Source of the DNA: Erwinia mallotivora
GTDB taxonomy: Bacteria; Pseudomonadota; Gammaproteobacteria; Enterobacterales; Enterobacteriaceae
Reading direction: 5' to 3'
NCBI RefSeq assembly: GCF_000590885.1
Contig: NZ_JFHN01000063.1
Span: forward strand, 62,001 to 126,000
Length of the DNA stretch: 64,000 nt
Numbering within the stretch: the first letter of the stretch is position 1; every line of letters begins with the position of its first letter. Under the pieces are notes generated by a model that saw only the letters and a program-made list of their open reading frames with translations, did not search any database and had not been told where the DNA came from. Shown piece after piece: positions 9,283-17,497 of the stretch. Both the position numbers and the translations under genes were made by a program.

Positions 9283-10399
9283 GCTGTTTTTTCCCTTCAT
9301 CGGTAATAAACCACCTGCCGCCCACCATCGCGGCCAGCGGTATCAGCTGTTGTTCACCCGCAACAGATTCGCCCTCAGAATCAATGAACAGGCAATTTTC
9401 CGCCTGCAAATCAAACAGGGTCAGATCGGCGTCACCACCCACCCTTAACCGCCCTTTTTGATGCAGCCGCAGCCCTTCTGCCGCATTGATCGTCACGCAA
9501 TCAATGATTTGCGGCAGCGTCATCCCGACACTGAAAAATTTGGACATCACATGGGCAAGGCTGTGCACCGGGCCACTGAGGCGGTTACGGCAGTAAATGT
9601 CAGAACTGATGGTGTGCGGCAGAATACCCTGCGCGATAGCGGCCCGTGCCACCGCAAAGCTGAAGCTGGCGCTACCGTGACCAACGTCCAGACGCACACC
9701 GCGCTGTAAGGCCTGCGTAATCGAGGCACGCAAGGTGCCGGTTGGGGTGAGGATGCGGTTGGGCTTGCCGTGATAGCAGTGGGTGATGATATCGCCCTGA
9801 CTAAGCAGATCAGCTATCTCATCCAGGTCCGGCGGGGTGTTGCCAATGTGTACCATCAGCGGCAGACCGCCGTTCTCCCGCTGGATCGCTTTGGCGCGAA
9901 TCAGTGGCTTAATACCGTTATCACCTGTCACGCTGCTGCTCATGCGGGCTTTGAAACCCACAATAAACTCCGGCAGGCGTACCAGCGCATCGCGCACGGC
10001 AGCAGCGTCAATCTGGCGCATATCCGCCAGCTCGTTCTGGGTGACAATCCCGCTGCGGGCAATATTCAGCAGCGCATAAACCTGAGTACGGGCGCTGCGG
10101 GTGAGCTGATAAAATTGTTCCACCTCGTCAGCCCCGGTGCTGCCTGCATCCACCACCGTGGTCACGCCGCTTTCCACCCCAACACGGTCGGGCGAGTCAT
10201 GGTAAAGCGGCGACTGCGGATAGCAGTGGACGTGAGAGTCAATCCAGCCCGCACTTAACCAGAACCGCCCCTGAAGATCGCACTGCTGCAATGCGCTGCC
10301 GTTCACCTCGCCCAGCGCGGCAATTTTACCCCTGAGGATGGCAATATCCGTCAGGCTGCCATCCGTCAGTCGCGCCCGCCGGATGATAAGATCAAACAT
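9266..10399 (-). CDS. Amidohydrolase/deacetylase family metallohydrolase (COG3964, EF_0837 family)
   Basis: A 377-residue amidohydrolase-superfamily protein. The metal site is visible: DSHVHC (His56, His58), a probable carboxylated lysine in FKARMSS (Lys150), then LMVHIGN, THCYHG and SSDIYC with the catalytic Asp. Some COG3964 members remove acetyl groups from alpha-acetyl carboxylates; deacetylation of an N-acyl sugar acid is an inference from context here. ATG at 10399 follows AGGAG. It lies 59 bases after the DUF4310 membrane gene and overlaps the PLP-enzyme gene, so it is in the same operon. Confidence 0.83.
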   Translation of the reverse strand: MFDLIIRRARLTDGSLTDIAILRGKIAALGEVNGSALQQCDLQGRFWLSAGWIDSHVHCYPQSPLYHDSPDRVGVESGVTTVVDAGSTGADEVEQFYQLTRSARTQVYALLNIARSGIVTQNELADMRQIDAAAVRDALVRLPEFIVGFKARMSSSVTGDNGIKPLIRAKAIQRENGGLPLMVHIGNTPPDLDEIADLLSQGDIITHCYHGKPNRILTPTGTLRASITQALQRGVRLDVGHGSASFSFAVARAAIAQGILPHTISSDIYCRNRLSGPVHSLAHVMSKFFSVGMTLPQIIDCVTINAAEGLRLHQKGRLRVGGDADLTLFDLQAENCLFIDSEGESVAGEQQLIPLAAMVGGRWFITDEGKKQHVFDL

Positions 10400-10458
10400 G
10401 GCAAACTCCTGTATTCATCCATTGAGAATGGTTTATTCCGCGCCACACCGTCTTTAGC

Positions 10459-11103
10459 TCAAAGCGTGATCGGAAAAACGGCACCCAGCAGCATTGCGCC
10501 AAGAATGGCACCGCCGGTGATCGGTTTATCCCACAGATAGAACAGCAGCGCGCCGAGCAGCGCACCCAGACCAATCGGGATGGAGGCCGCCATGGCAGAG
10601 AGGATAATCAGCGGTCCCAGAAAGCGACCAGAGGCGTTGCCCGCGCCCATCATTACGTCTGCGCCGTAGGTCGAGTCACTGTTGTTAATGGTAAATTTCC
10701 GGGCCAGCACAATCAGATAGCCCGTTGCCATCCCCAGCAGCAGGCCGGTAAGCAGTGAGGCGGCAAAGTTGGCAACCGGATAGACAATTCCCGCGCCCAG
10801 CAGCATTGCCGGTACCCCCAGACCAATGCCGGTCTGAACCGCGCCACCAATATCCAGAATGCCCACCAGCGACCCTTCAATGATGCGGGCAAACAGGAAG
10901 CTGGCCCCAAAGGCCGCCACCGCCCCATAGACACCGGTTTCCATGCCGGAACGCAGCATCGAAACAAAAGCCACCTCGTTGAAAGCCCCCAGCCCATAGA
11001 CGTAGTACATGTGCGTCCCGGCAAACACCCCGGCAGAGAGCAGTCCGACAAAAATCGGGAAAGACCAGTCGGCATACCAGAAACCGCGCGTTGACTCTTC
11101 CAT
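10459..11103 (-). CDS. DUF4310 family membrane protein (EF_0833 family)
   Basis: A 214-residue, very hydrophobic Gly/Ala-rich protein with about five or six membrane segments (for example FPIFVGLLSAGVFAGT, GLGVPAMLLGAGIVYPVA and PIGLGALLGALLFYLW). A polar loop NNSDSTYGADVMMGAGNASG near residue 145 may be functional. Always paired with the DUF4311 protein in the families I know. It resembles no classical EIIC or ABC permease by eye. It most likely forms one half of an inner-membrane transporter. ATG at 11103 has GAGGG upstream, 14 bases after the DUF4311 stop. Confidence 0.8.
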   Translation of the reverse strand: MEESTRGFWYADWSFPIFVGLLSAGVFAGTHMYYVYGLGAFNEVAFVSMLRSGMETGVYGAVAAFGASFLFARIIEGSLVGILDIGGAVQTGIGLGVPAMLLGAGIVYPVANFAASLLTGLLLGMATGYLIVLARKFTINNSDSTYGADVMMGAGNASGRFLGPLIILSAMAASIPIGLGALLGALLFYLWDKPITGGAILGAMLLGAVFPITL

Positions 11104-11116
11104 TTACATCGCCCTC

Positions 11117-11893
11117 TTATTTCCCGCTCAGGGTGTTATGAATCATCTCCAGCCAGCCCGGGATCCCCAGCTGGAAGGACTGCAATACTTTCATATCAAA
11201 GCCGCGGAAAAATCCGCTGAGCACAAACAGCAGCACGATGGCCGACATCATTACCCCGGTAACTTTGTTCCAGCCGCTCTCTTCCACGCCTTTGCCAATC
11301 AGAATGCCCAGCACCAGGCCCGGCACCGCGTTGCCCATAATCAACTGCGCCAGCCCGCCAAACAGCGTGGCCCAGGCACCGGACTTTTTCCCGGCATCAA
11401 TGGCCGCCAGCCAGAAGATCACCGGCATCACGGTGTTAACCAACAGGTTGGCGGCAGGCACCAGCACTTTAACCGCCGTCACCTGAAGCGCAGCTGGCAC
11501 TGCGGAAGCGGTGGAGTTAAGGAAGGCAACCACGATCATGCCGATCAGCCCACAGGCCAGGGCCATCTTTTGGGGATTGTGCAGGGTTTCAGCGACGCGG
11601 CGATTTTTCACCATCAGCGCGGCGGCTCCCCAGTGGGGAATAATGCGGTGATCGACGTCCTGGGTGAAGGAACCGGCCGCCACCGAAGACGCCCAGGCAT
11701 TGAAGAAGAACCCCAGACCAAACGAGAAGTGAGAAGCCGGATCGCCCTCGCAGGAGTTGAGCTCGCCCAGGGTACGAAATGCCCCCATCCCCTGGGTGGC
11801 GGGCGCATGAAACATACGGGCTGCACCTGCGCCCACGCCAACCCCCACCAGGCCACCGATGATCAGCGACTTTAAAAGAATAATTAAAAACAT
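11117..11893 (-). CDS. DUF4311 family membrane protein (EF_0832 family)
   Basis: A 258-residue polytopic membrane protein, about six hydrophobic segments, rich in Gly and Ala. The first loop carries the distinctive GELNSCEGDPASHFSFG, followed by GFFFNAWASSVAAG. The conserved Cys, Glu, Asp and His there are candidates for substrate binding. The C-terminus is amphipathic (PGWLEMIHNTLSG). It is adjacent to DUF4310 and presumably forms the membrane channel with it. The ATG at 11893 follows AAGGAAAG. No function has been assigned to this family to my knowledge. Confidence 0.8.
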   Translation of the reverse strand: MFLIILLKSLIIGGLVGVGVGAGAARMFHAPATQGMGAFRTLGELNSCEGDPASHFSFGLGFFFNAWASSVAAGSFTQDVDHRIIPHWGAAALMVKNRRVAETLHNPQKMALACGLIGMIVVAFLNSTASAVPAALQVTAVKVLVPAANLLVNTVMPVIFWLAAIDAGKKSGAWATLFGGLAQLIMGNAVPGLVLGILIGKGVEESGWNKVTGVMMSAIVLLFVLSGFFRGFDMKVLQSFQLGIPGWLEMIHNTLSGK

Positions 11894-11962
11894 CAGTCTT
11901 TCCTTTCAGGCTTACGCCAACGTTTTTAAATCATGATTATTGCTGCCCTGGCGGGCAGATTT

Positions 11963-12259
11963 TTATTCCGTAATGAAGTCCACTTTATCCACCTCGATGA
12001 CGCTGACGTTAACGGTAATCTCCAGCTCAATGCGGTAACGCCGTCGCTCCCGTGCCAGAAAAAAGAACAGAAACTTCTCCTGCCTGATGCTTTCCCGCGC
12101 CTGAACCACCTTTACATCCTGCGGTTCAATACGCAGCAGCACCTGGTCTGAGGATTTCAGCAGCGTCTGTTGTACCCGGCTCAGCGCATCAGCGAAGGCT
12201 TTGCGCCTGCTGTCGCCCGAACCGCTGACGTTCACCGTGGTGGTGAATTGCCTTTTCAT
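11963..12259 (-). CDS. DUF4312 family small soluble protein (EF_0831 family)
   Basis: A 98-residue protein, mixed charge, no signal or membrane segment. It has a ferredoxin-like alternation of strands and helices (KRQFTTTVNVSGSG, RKAFADALSRVQQTLL, VLLRIEPQDVKVVQA, RYRIELEITVNVSVIEV). It sits four bases after the SFCGS gene and 69 bases before DUF4311, so it is embedded in the putative transport module. I infer a cytoplasmic accessory or energy-coupling subunit; no catalytic residue is obvious. Confidence 0.78.
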   Translation of the reverse strand: MKRQFTTTVNVSGSGDSRRKAFADALSRVQQTLLKSSDQVLLRIEPQDVKVVQARESIRQEKFLFFFLARERRRYRIELEITVNVSVIEVDKVDFITE

Positions 12260-12262
12260 TAC

Positions 12263-12625
12263 TCAGCTACCGTGTTTCTTGTGCCACGCCTGAACCAGAC
12301 GTTCACCCAGTTCCTCTTTGTCCATAAAACCAAAACCCAGCACCGTGGCACCTTCATTAATGGCCGTCACCCCTTCTTCAATGGCCCGCATCCCGTGCTT
12401 TGCTTTATAGCCATACTTGTTCTGCGCGGTGATCGCCCCTGCGCCGCCGCTGCCGCAAAACGAAATGCCAAAAGAAGCGTTTTCTGCTTTCATCACGTCG
12501 CCCAGCTTCATATCTGCCGCCACCCCCGGCACAACGACGGCTCTGCCCCCCGCACGCTCCACGCCTGCGGCAACTTTCTGACCTTTACCCAGGCGATCGC
12601 CAATCACGACAATGATTTGTGACAT
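12263..12625 (-). CDS. SFCGS family glycine-rich protein (EF_0830 family)
   Basis: A 120-residue soluble protein starting with a beta-strand and a Gly-rich turn (IIVVIGDRLGKGQ), an EIIB-like or Rossmann-like opening. It carries the family hallmark SFCGSGGAGA with Cys57. A single conserved cysteine in such a small protein within a PTS-linked cassette invites comparison with the phosphocysteine of EIIB, but this is inference. ATG at 12625 has AAGGAAGGAA upstream; a longer in-frame extension upstream has no homologue-like sequence and overlaps the PRD gene. Spacing to DUF4312 is three bases. Confidence 0.8.
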   Translation of the reverse strand: MSQIIVVIGDRLGKGQKVAAGVERAGGRAVVVPGVAADMKLGDVMKAENASFGISFCGSGGAGAITAQNKYGYKAKHGMRAIEEGVTAINEGATVLGFGFMDKEELGERLVQAWHKKHGS

Positions 12626-12647
12626 CTTTTGTTCCTTCCTTTTTCGT

Positions 12648-12995
12648 TCAACAGGATTTTTCGTTGGTTTTTGCCACTTCAAAATGGACTGACAGTAGCC
12701 AGGATTCCTCCACCGGCAGATTAGTGAACAGATCGACAACCTGCTGTGCCAGCGCCATTGATTCGGCAGAGATATCCTCAAACAGCTCAGCCTCCACTTC
12801 CGGCAGCGGCTCGCCGGTCAGCGAGCGCATGGCCATTGCCCGCACATGCGAAGCCAGCATCTGCTGCTGAATGTCGTTGGGATAAATCTCTCTGCTGGCG
12901 AATAATCCGGCAATCTGGCTCATTACCCGATCGGCGAGTGCCTGAATGGCCTGGTCAGCCGCTGCTGTCCCCTCCGACACCGTCCCTTCTTTCAC
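12648..12995 (-). CDS. Stand-alone PRD-domain protein (EF_0829 family)
   Basis: A 115-residue protein consisting of one PTS regulation domain. His50 in MLASHVRAM and His104 in SVHFEVA are in the positions of the two phosphorylatable PRD histidines. It has no DNA- or RNA-binding domain, so it would act as a phosphorylation sensor or as a partner of the PRD regulator or transport proteins. The start is GTG at 12995, preceded by GGGG. It is the first gene of the cassette, 22 bases before the SFCGS gene. Confidence 0.72.
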   Translation of the reverse strand: MKEGTVSEGTAAADQAIQALADRVMSQIAGLFASREIYPNDIQQQMLASHVRAMAMRSLTGEPLPEVEAELFEDISAESMALAQQVVDLFTNLPVEESWLLSVHFEVAKTNEKSC

Positions 12996-13206
12996 TGGCT
13001 GCCCCTTATTTATCGTTCAGGCTCAGGCACGAAACCGAGTTTATTGCTGATAAAAATAAGTTAACGCCAGGCCGTGGCCGTGTGGAGCGCCACTTTTTCC
13101 ACTTCAAAGCGGAAATAGCGCCGTAGCGGACGATCTCCGCCACAAAAACGGCGTCTCGTGCATGAAAAGGGCATAAGTCACAGGAAAATCATATCAACCC
13201 GGCTGA

Positions 13207-13227
13207 TGATGCAAATTCAATGCATCA
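13207..13227. promoter_or_regulatory. Inverted repeat TGATGCA-N7-TGCATCA, candidate operator
   Basis: Perfect 7-base arms separated by seven bases, about 210 bases upstream of the first cassette gene. The size and symmetry suit a dimeric regulator, for example the PRD activator at the end of the cassette. Assignment is inferred from position only. Confidence 0.4.
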
Positions 13228-13354
13228 GCGGCACCGATCACCTGCGGAAACAGGCTCGATGTCGGTCAGAGATAGGAAAAACTTATTGAGTGTGGCAGGA
13301 CGCGCGAAAAACTCTTTCGTCTCTGACAGCGGGAAATATCGGCGGGCCGCGCGG

Positions 13355-13383
13355 TCAGAAAATACGGGCTCAGCTGAGCCCGT
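13355..13383 (-). terminator. Terminator after cybC
   Basis: The perfect palindrome ACGGGCTCAGCTGAGCCCGT lies six bases after the cybC stop and is followed on the minus strand by ATTTT. It isolates cybC from the cassette downstream. Confidence 0.7.
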
Positions 13384-13388
13384 GACCA

Positions 13389-13772
13389 TTAACGAAACTT
13401 TTTATGTCCTTCTTTACGGGTATCGTCGAATTTCTTCGCTTCTTCCTTCGCACCCGTCAGATTACCGGCCTCCGCCAGCTTCATACTGACATCAATCTGC
13501 GCAATCAGTTTGTCCATCTGCGCGCGGTATGCTTTCATTTCCGCACCGTCCGCTGGCTGGCCTTGCAGTTTGTCCGGCGTCTGGGTTTTGGCATCTTCCG
13601 CCGCTTTGCGCATATCGCCCAGCGCCTTTTTAAACTCCGTCGCATCGTCCGTTTTCATTACGGTGCGATAGGCCCCTTTCAGCATCCCCATATCATCTTC
13701 CAGACCGGCCAGCGCGGAGACACTCGAGCACAGCAGGCACGCCGCTAATACGGCTGATAACGTTTTACGCAT
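13389..13772 (-). CDS. cybC: Cytochrome b562
   Basis: A 127-residue precursor of soluble periplasmic cytochrome b562, a four-helix-bundle haem b protein of unclear physiological partner. A Sec signal ends near SALAG. Met28 in LEDDMGML and His123 in EGHKKFR are the two axial haem ligands, with the same separation (95 residues) as Met7 and His102 of mature E. coli cytochrome b562. There is no CXXCH site, so the haem is non-covalent. Next to pmbA as in E. coli. Confidence 0.93.
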   Translation of the reverse strand: MRKTLSAVLAACLLCSSVSALAGLEDDMGMLKGAYRTVMKTDDATEFKKALGDMRKAAEDAKTQTPDKLQGQPADGAEMKAYRAQMDKLIAQIDVSMKLAEAGNLTGAKEEAKKFDDTRKEGHKKFR

Positions 13773-13861
13773 TGCTCACTTCCTTTATTTTTATTAAGAA
13801 AAATACAACAAAAAAGGGTGACCTGAAGTCCCCCTGATAATACTACGCGAGTATGAAGAAA

Positions 13862-15202
13862 TTACTGTCCGGCGATTCTCATTTCCGGCAGAAGAACAGA
13901 GCCGCACTGAATATTGCTGCGGGTTTCAATATCATCACCGACGGTGACAATGTCGCGCCACATCTGTTGCAGATTGCCTGCAATGGTGATTTCACTGACC
14001 GGATACTGGATCTCGCCGTTTTCCACCCAAAAACCGGCTGCGCCACGGGAGTAGTCGCCGGTAATCCCGCTGACGCCCTGACCCATCAGTTCGGTGACCA
14101 CCAGGCCGGTGCCCATTTTCTTCAGCAGTTGCGTAAAACTGTCGCCCTGTCCGGCAATCCGCCAGTTATGGATGCCGCCCGCATGACCGGTACTTTGTAA
14201 GCCCAGCTTGCGGGCTGAATAGCAGCTTAACAACCAGCTTTGCAGCACGCCGTTTTTAATGATGTCTCGCTGTTGGGTGCGAATCCCTTCACTGTCGAAG
14301 GGAGTAGAAGCCAGCCCTTTCAGCAGATGCGGCTGTTCCTGAATGGTCAGCCACGCCGGTAAAATCTGTTTACCCAGTGAATCCAGCAGGAAGGTGGACT
14401 TACGATACACACTCCCGCCGCTGATCGCCCCAACCAGGTGGCCGAACAGGCCTGTGGCGACTTCGGCTGCAAAGATAACCGGCGCTTTCATGGTGGCAAG
14501 TTTACGCGGCGACAGGCGGGACAAGACCCGGCGGGCAGATTCTTCACCAACCCATTCTGGTGACGCCAGATCATTCAGGGCGCGGCCAATGGTGTAAGCG
14601 TAATCGCGCTCCATATCACCACTCGCTTCTGCAATCACACTGCTGGAAAGGGAATGACGGCTGGAGCAGTAGCCCTGGAGCATACCGTGGCTGTTGCCAA
14701 AGACTTTAATGCCGACATGGCTGTTAAAACTGCCGCCCTCGGTGTTGGTGATGCGCGGATCCGCTTTCAGCGCGGCCTGTTCGGCGCGGGCCGCCAGTTC
14801 GATCGCCTGCTCCGGCTCAAGATCGGCAGGATGAAAAAGATCCAGATCCGGCGCATCAAATGCCAGCAGTTCCCGATCGGCAACCCCGGCATAAGGATCG
14901 GGCGAGGTGTAACGAGCAATATCCACGGCTGCCTGGACGGTTCGTTTGATCGCCTCCGGGCTGAGATCGGTAGACGAGGCGCTCCCTTTACGATTCTGGT
15001 GATAAACGGTGATACCCAGTGCGCCATCGCTGTTGAATTCGACGTTTTCCACTTCACCATATCGGGTACTGACGCTGATACCGGTCGTTCTGGTTACGGC
15101 GACTTCCGCCCCGTCGGTACTGACTTTGGCCAGTTCGAGTGCCTGAGCTACCGCCTGTTCCAGGGTTTTACGCTGTTCTGCAACTTGGGAGAGTAATTTC
15201 AT
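13862..15202 (-). CDS. pmbA: PmbA/TldE, metalloprotease subunit
   Basis: A 446-residue TldE protein. It pairs with TldD to form the heterodimeric zinc protease that matures microcin B17 and degrades CcdA; TldE is the non-catalytic partner. The family sequence is very well conserved: [51 protein letters not shown] and the C-terminal [14 protein letters not shown]. It is divergent from darP across 166 bases. tldD is not in the window, as is usual. Confidence 0.96.
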   Translation of the reverse strand: MKLLSQVAEQRKTLEQAVAQALELAKVSTDGAEVAVTRTTGISVSTRYGEVENVEFNSDGALGITVYHQNRKGSASSTDLSPEAIKRTVQAAVDIARYTSPDPYAGVADRELLAFDAPDLDLFHPADLEPEQAIELAARAEQAALKADPRITNTEGGSFNSHVGIKVFGNSHGMLQGYCSSRHSLSSSVIAEASGDMERDYAYTIGRALNDLASPEWVGEESARRVLSRLSPRKLATMKAPVIFAAEVATGLFGHLVGAISGGSVYRKSTFLLDSLGKQILPAWLTIQEQPHLLKGLASTPFDSEGIRTQQRDIIKNGVLQSWLLSCYSARKLGLQSTGHAGGIHNWRIAGQGDSFTQLLKKMGTGLVVTELMGQGVSGITGDYSRGAAGFWVENGEIQYPVSEITIAGNLQQMWRDIVTVGDDIETRSNIQCGSVLLPEMRIAGQ

Positions 15203-15368
15203 CGACCTACCATATAATTAACAGAGGGTTTCTCTGGCCTGCATAAATATGCCAGATTCCCCGGCTCTTTAGTGATTGAGGTTTATTTGAGTCTAACAGA
15301 GTCAGAGAACAATTTCGCAGTAGCCGCCGTTTCCTGATAGCATTAGCCTCTTTTTTAGGGAGCCTTCC

Positions 15369-15911
15369 ATGACTAAACAGCCCGATGACTGGCTCGATGA
15401 TGTACCAGATAACGAAGAAGAAGAAGACGATGAGATTATCTGGGTCAGTAAAAGTGAAATTAAACGCGACGCCGAGGAACTGAAACGCCTCGGCGCTGAA
15501 CTGGTGGATCTCAGTAAAAACGCCCTGGATAAGATTCCCCTGGACGATGAACTGCGCGATGCCATTGAGCTGGCGCAAAAGATCAAAAAAGAGGCACGTC
15601 GTCGTCAGTTACAGCTGATCGGCAAATTGCTCCGCTCACGCGAAGAAGATCCGATTCGTCAGGCGCTGGACAAGCTGAAAAATCGCCACAACCAGCAGGT
15701 TGCGCTGTTCCATAAGCTGGAGATGCTGCGCGATCGCCTGGTAGCCGAAGGCGACGACGCGATGAGCGAGGTGCTGAACCTCTATCCGGATGCCGACCGC
15801 CAGCAGTTGCGCCAGATGATCCGCAACGCCCAGAAAGAAAAAGCGGCCAGCAAACCGTCAAAAGCTTACCGGCAGATCTTCCAGTATCTGCGCGAACTGG
15901 CAGAAGCCTGA
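15369..15911 (+). CDS. darP: DarP (YjgA), 50S ribosome biogenesis factor
   Basis: A 180-residue protein that associates with late pre-50S particles and assists assembly around the 23S rRNA peptidyl-transferase region. It is mostly helical and highly charged, with an acidic N-terminus ([20 protein letters not shown]) and the conserved [20 protein letters not shown] at 15369 follows AGGGAG. Divergent from pmbA and followed by a terminator. Confidence 0.93.
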   Translation: MTKQPDDWLDDVPDNEEEEDDEIIWVSKSEIKRDAEELKRLGAELVDLSKNALDKIPLDDELRDAIELAQKIKKEARRRQLQLIGKLLRSREEDPIRQALDKLKNRHNQQVALFHKLEMLRDRLVAEGDDAMSEVLNLYPDADRQQLRQMIRNAQKEKAASKPSKAYRQIFQYLRELAEA

Positions 15912-15918
15912 TCAACAA

Positions 15919-15948
15919 GGGACGCTTTGTTGCGTCCCACCGTTTTAT
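15919..15948 (+). terminator. Terminator after darP
   Basis: GGGACGC and GCGTCCC close over a TTTGTT loop, followed by ACCGTTTTATT on the plus strand. Confidence 0.75.
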
Positions 15949-15973
15949 TGCGGTAATGCCACACCGCGCCTCT

Positions 15974-17329
15974 TTATTTCGCCAGCCTGTCCAGCAGTTT
16001 CTGATGAATGCCGCCAAAGCCACCGTTGCTCATCACCAGAATGGTGTCGCCAGGCTGAACCGCTTTGGCGACCATTTCAACCAGTGCATCCACATCGGCG
16101 CTCCAGTGGGCAGGCTGCACACAGGCATCGGCCACTTCTGAAACCTGCCAGGGAATATGGTGCGGCTGAAACAGAAACACCTGGTCAGCACGGGCCAGCG
16201 CAGGCGCAAGATCGTCCTTACTGATCCCCATTTTCATGGTATTGGAGCGGGGTTCCAGTACCGCCAGAATACGTGCAGTGCCGCCGACTTTGCTGCGCAG
16301 CGCGGTCAGGGTCGCCAGGATGGCCGTGGGATGATGGGCAAAATCATCGTAAACCTTGATGCTGTTGACTTCGCCACGCAGTTCCAGACGACGACGGGCG
16401 TTAATAAAGTCGTTAAGCGCCTTTCCGGCATCCTCTGGTTTGACACCAACGTGACGGGCAGCCGCAATCGCCATCAGACCATTGTGCATATTATGTTCGC
16501 CCACCAGCGCCCAGTTAACCTCTGCCACTTTTTCGCCATCCAGCCAGACCTGCCAGTGCGAGGCATCCTGGGTCAGCTTCTTCGCCTGCCAGCGCCCTTC
16601 TTCACCCACACTCTCCTGTTCGCTCCAGCAGCCCATCGCCAGCACCTGTTTCAGGTTGGCGTCATGCTCCGGCACCAGCAATCGGCCGCTGCCCGGCACG
16701 ATACGCACCAGGTGATGAAACTGCCGTTGGATAGCCCGCAGATCGTCAAAAATATCGGCGTGGTCAAATTCCAGATTGTTAAGAATTAATGTGCGCGGGC
16801 AGTAATGGACAAATTTAGAACGCTTGTCAAAAAAAGCGCTGTCGTACTCATCGGCTTCAATAACGAAGAAGGGGCTGTTGCCTGGCGTGGCCGAAACCGA
16901 GAAATTCCCGGGTACACCACCGATGATAAAGCCGGGTTCCAGACCACAGGCCTGAAGGATCCACGCCACCATTCCCGCCGTGGTGGTTTTACCGTGGGTG
17001 CCCGCTACCGCCACAACCCAACGATCTTTCAGCACAAAATCATGCAGCCACTGTGGCCCGGAAAGGTAAGGAATATTGCGCTCAAGCACCGCCTCAACAC
17101 AGGGATTACCCCGGCTCATCGCATTGCCGATGATCACCAGGTCAGGGGCCGGATCCAGCTGCGATGCATCATAACCCTGGATTAAATCAATGCCCTGTTG
17201 CTCTAAAAGCGTGCTCATTGGCGGATAGACGTTAGCATCAGCACCGGTTACCTCATGCCCTAACGCACGGGCCAGCATTGCCAGCCCGCCCATGAAAGTA
17301 CCGCAGATACCGAGGATATGAATACGCAT
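15974..17329 (-). CDS. mpl: Mpl, UDP-MurNAc:tripeptide ligase
   Basis: Mpl is a cytosolic Mur-family ligase that joins recycled L-Ala-D-Glu-meso-DAP to UDP-MurNAc with ATP, returning murein peptide to synthesis. The 451-residue product has the Rossmann start RIHILGICGTFMGGLA, the P-loop GTHGKTTTAG, EADEYDSAFFDKRSKFVHY and DDFAHHPTAI. ATG at 17329 was chosen because the family begins MRIHILG; an in-frame extension upstream has no homology. Divergent from fbp. Confidence 0.95.
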   Translation of the reverse strand: MRIHILGICGTFMGGLAMLARALGHEVTGADANVYPPMSTLLEQQGIDLIQGYDASQLDPAPDLVIIGNAMSRGNPCVEAVLERNIPYLSGPQWLHDFVLKDRWVVAVAGTHGKTTTAGMVAWILQACGLEPGFIIGGVPGNFSVSATPGNSPFFVIEADEYDSAFFDKRSKFVHYCPRTLILNNLEFDHADIFDDLRAIQRQFHHLVRIVPGSGRLLVPEHDANLKQVLAMGCWSEQESVGEEGRWQAKKLTQDASHWQVWLDGEKVAEVNWALVGEHNMHNGLMAIAAARHVGVKPEDAGKALNDFINARRRLELRGEVNSIKVYDDFAHHPTAILATLTALRSKVGGTARILAVLEPRSNTMKMGISKDDLAPALARADQVFLFQPHHIPWQVSEVADACVQPAHWSADVDALVEMVAKAVQPGDTILVMSNGGFGGIHQKLLDRLAK

Positions 17330-17497
17330 AAAAAGTCCGTTAACTGGAAAGTTCGGGGCACAGTGTACCGTCACCATCGAGAGGAAGAAACGGATTTGCC
17401 CTATGTTCTTCAGCATCCATTCGGCTAAACTGCTTGAGCATACACGGGCAGTTTATTAATCGAACTGCTGTTCAACCGCAGATTCAGGGATTGTGTT

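Larger units (their letters stand above)
12996..13388. other. Intergenic region upstream of the PRD-led cassette
   Basis: About 390 bases without a credible gene. It should hold the promoter of the minus-strand cassette. It contains the inverted repeat at 13207-13227 and, at the far end, the cybC terminator. I could not pick out a confident -35/-10 pair. Confidence 0.6.

Noticed and set aside
11009-11875. 288-codon plus-strand reading frame opposite DUF4311
   Set aside because: Gln/His-rich antisense shadow of a conserved membrane protein gene.
4149-12995. Identification of the cassette as the Salmonella dga (D-glucosaminate) operon
   Set aside because: Only the lyase and aldolase are dga-like; mannose-type EIIABCD genes and the sigma-54 activator DgaR are absent.
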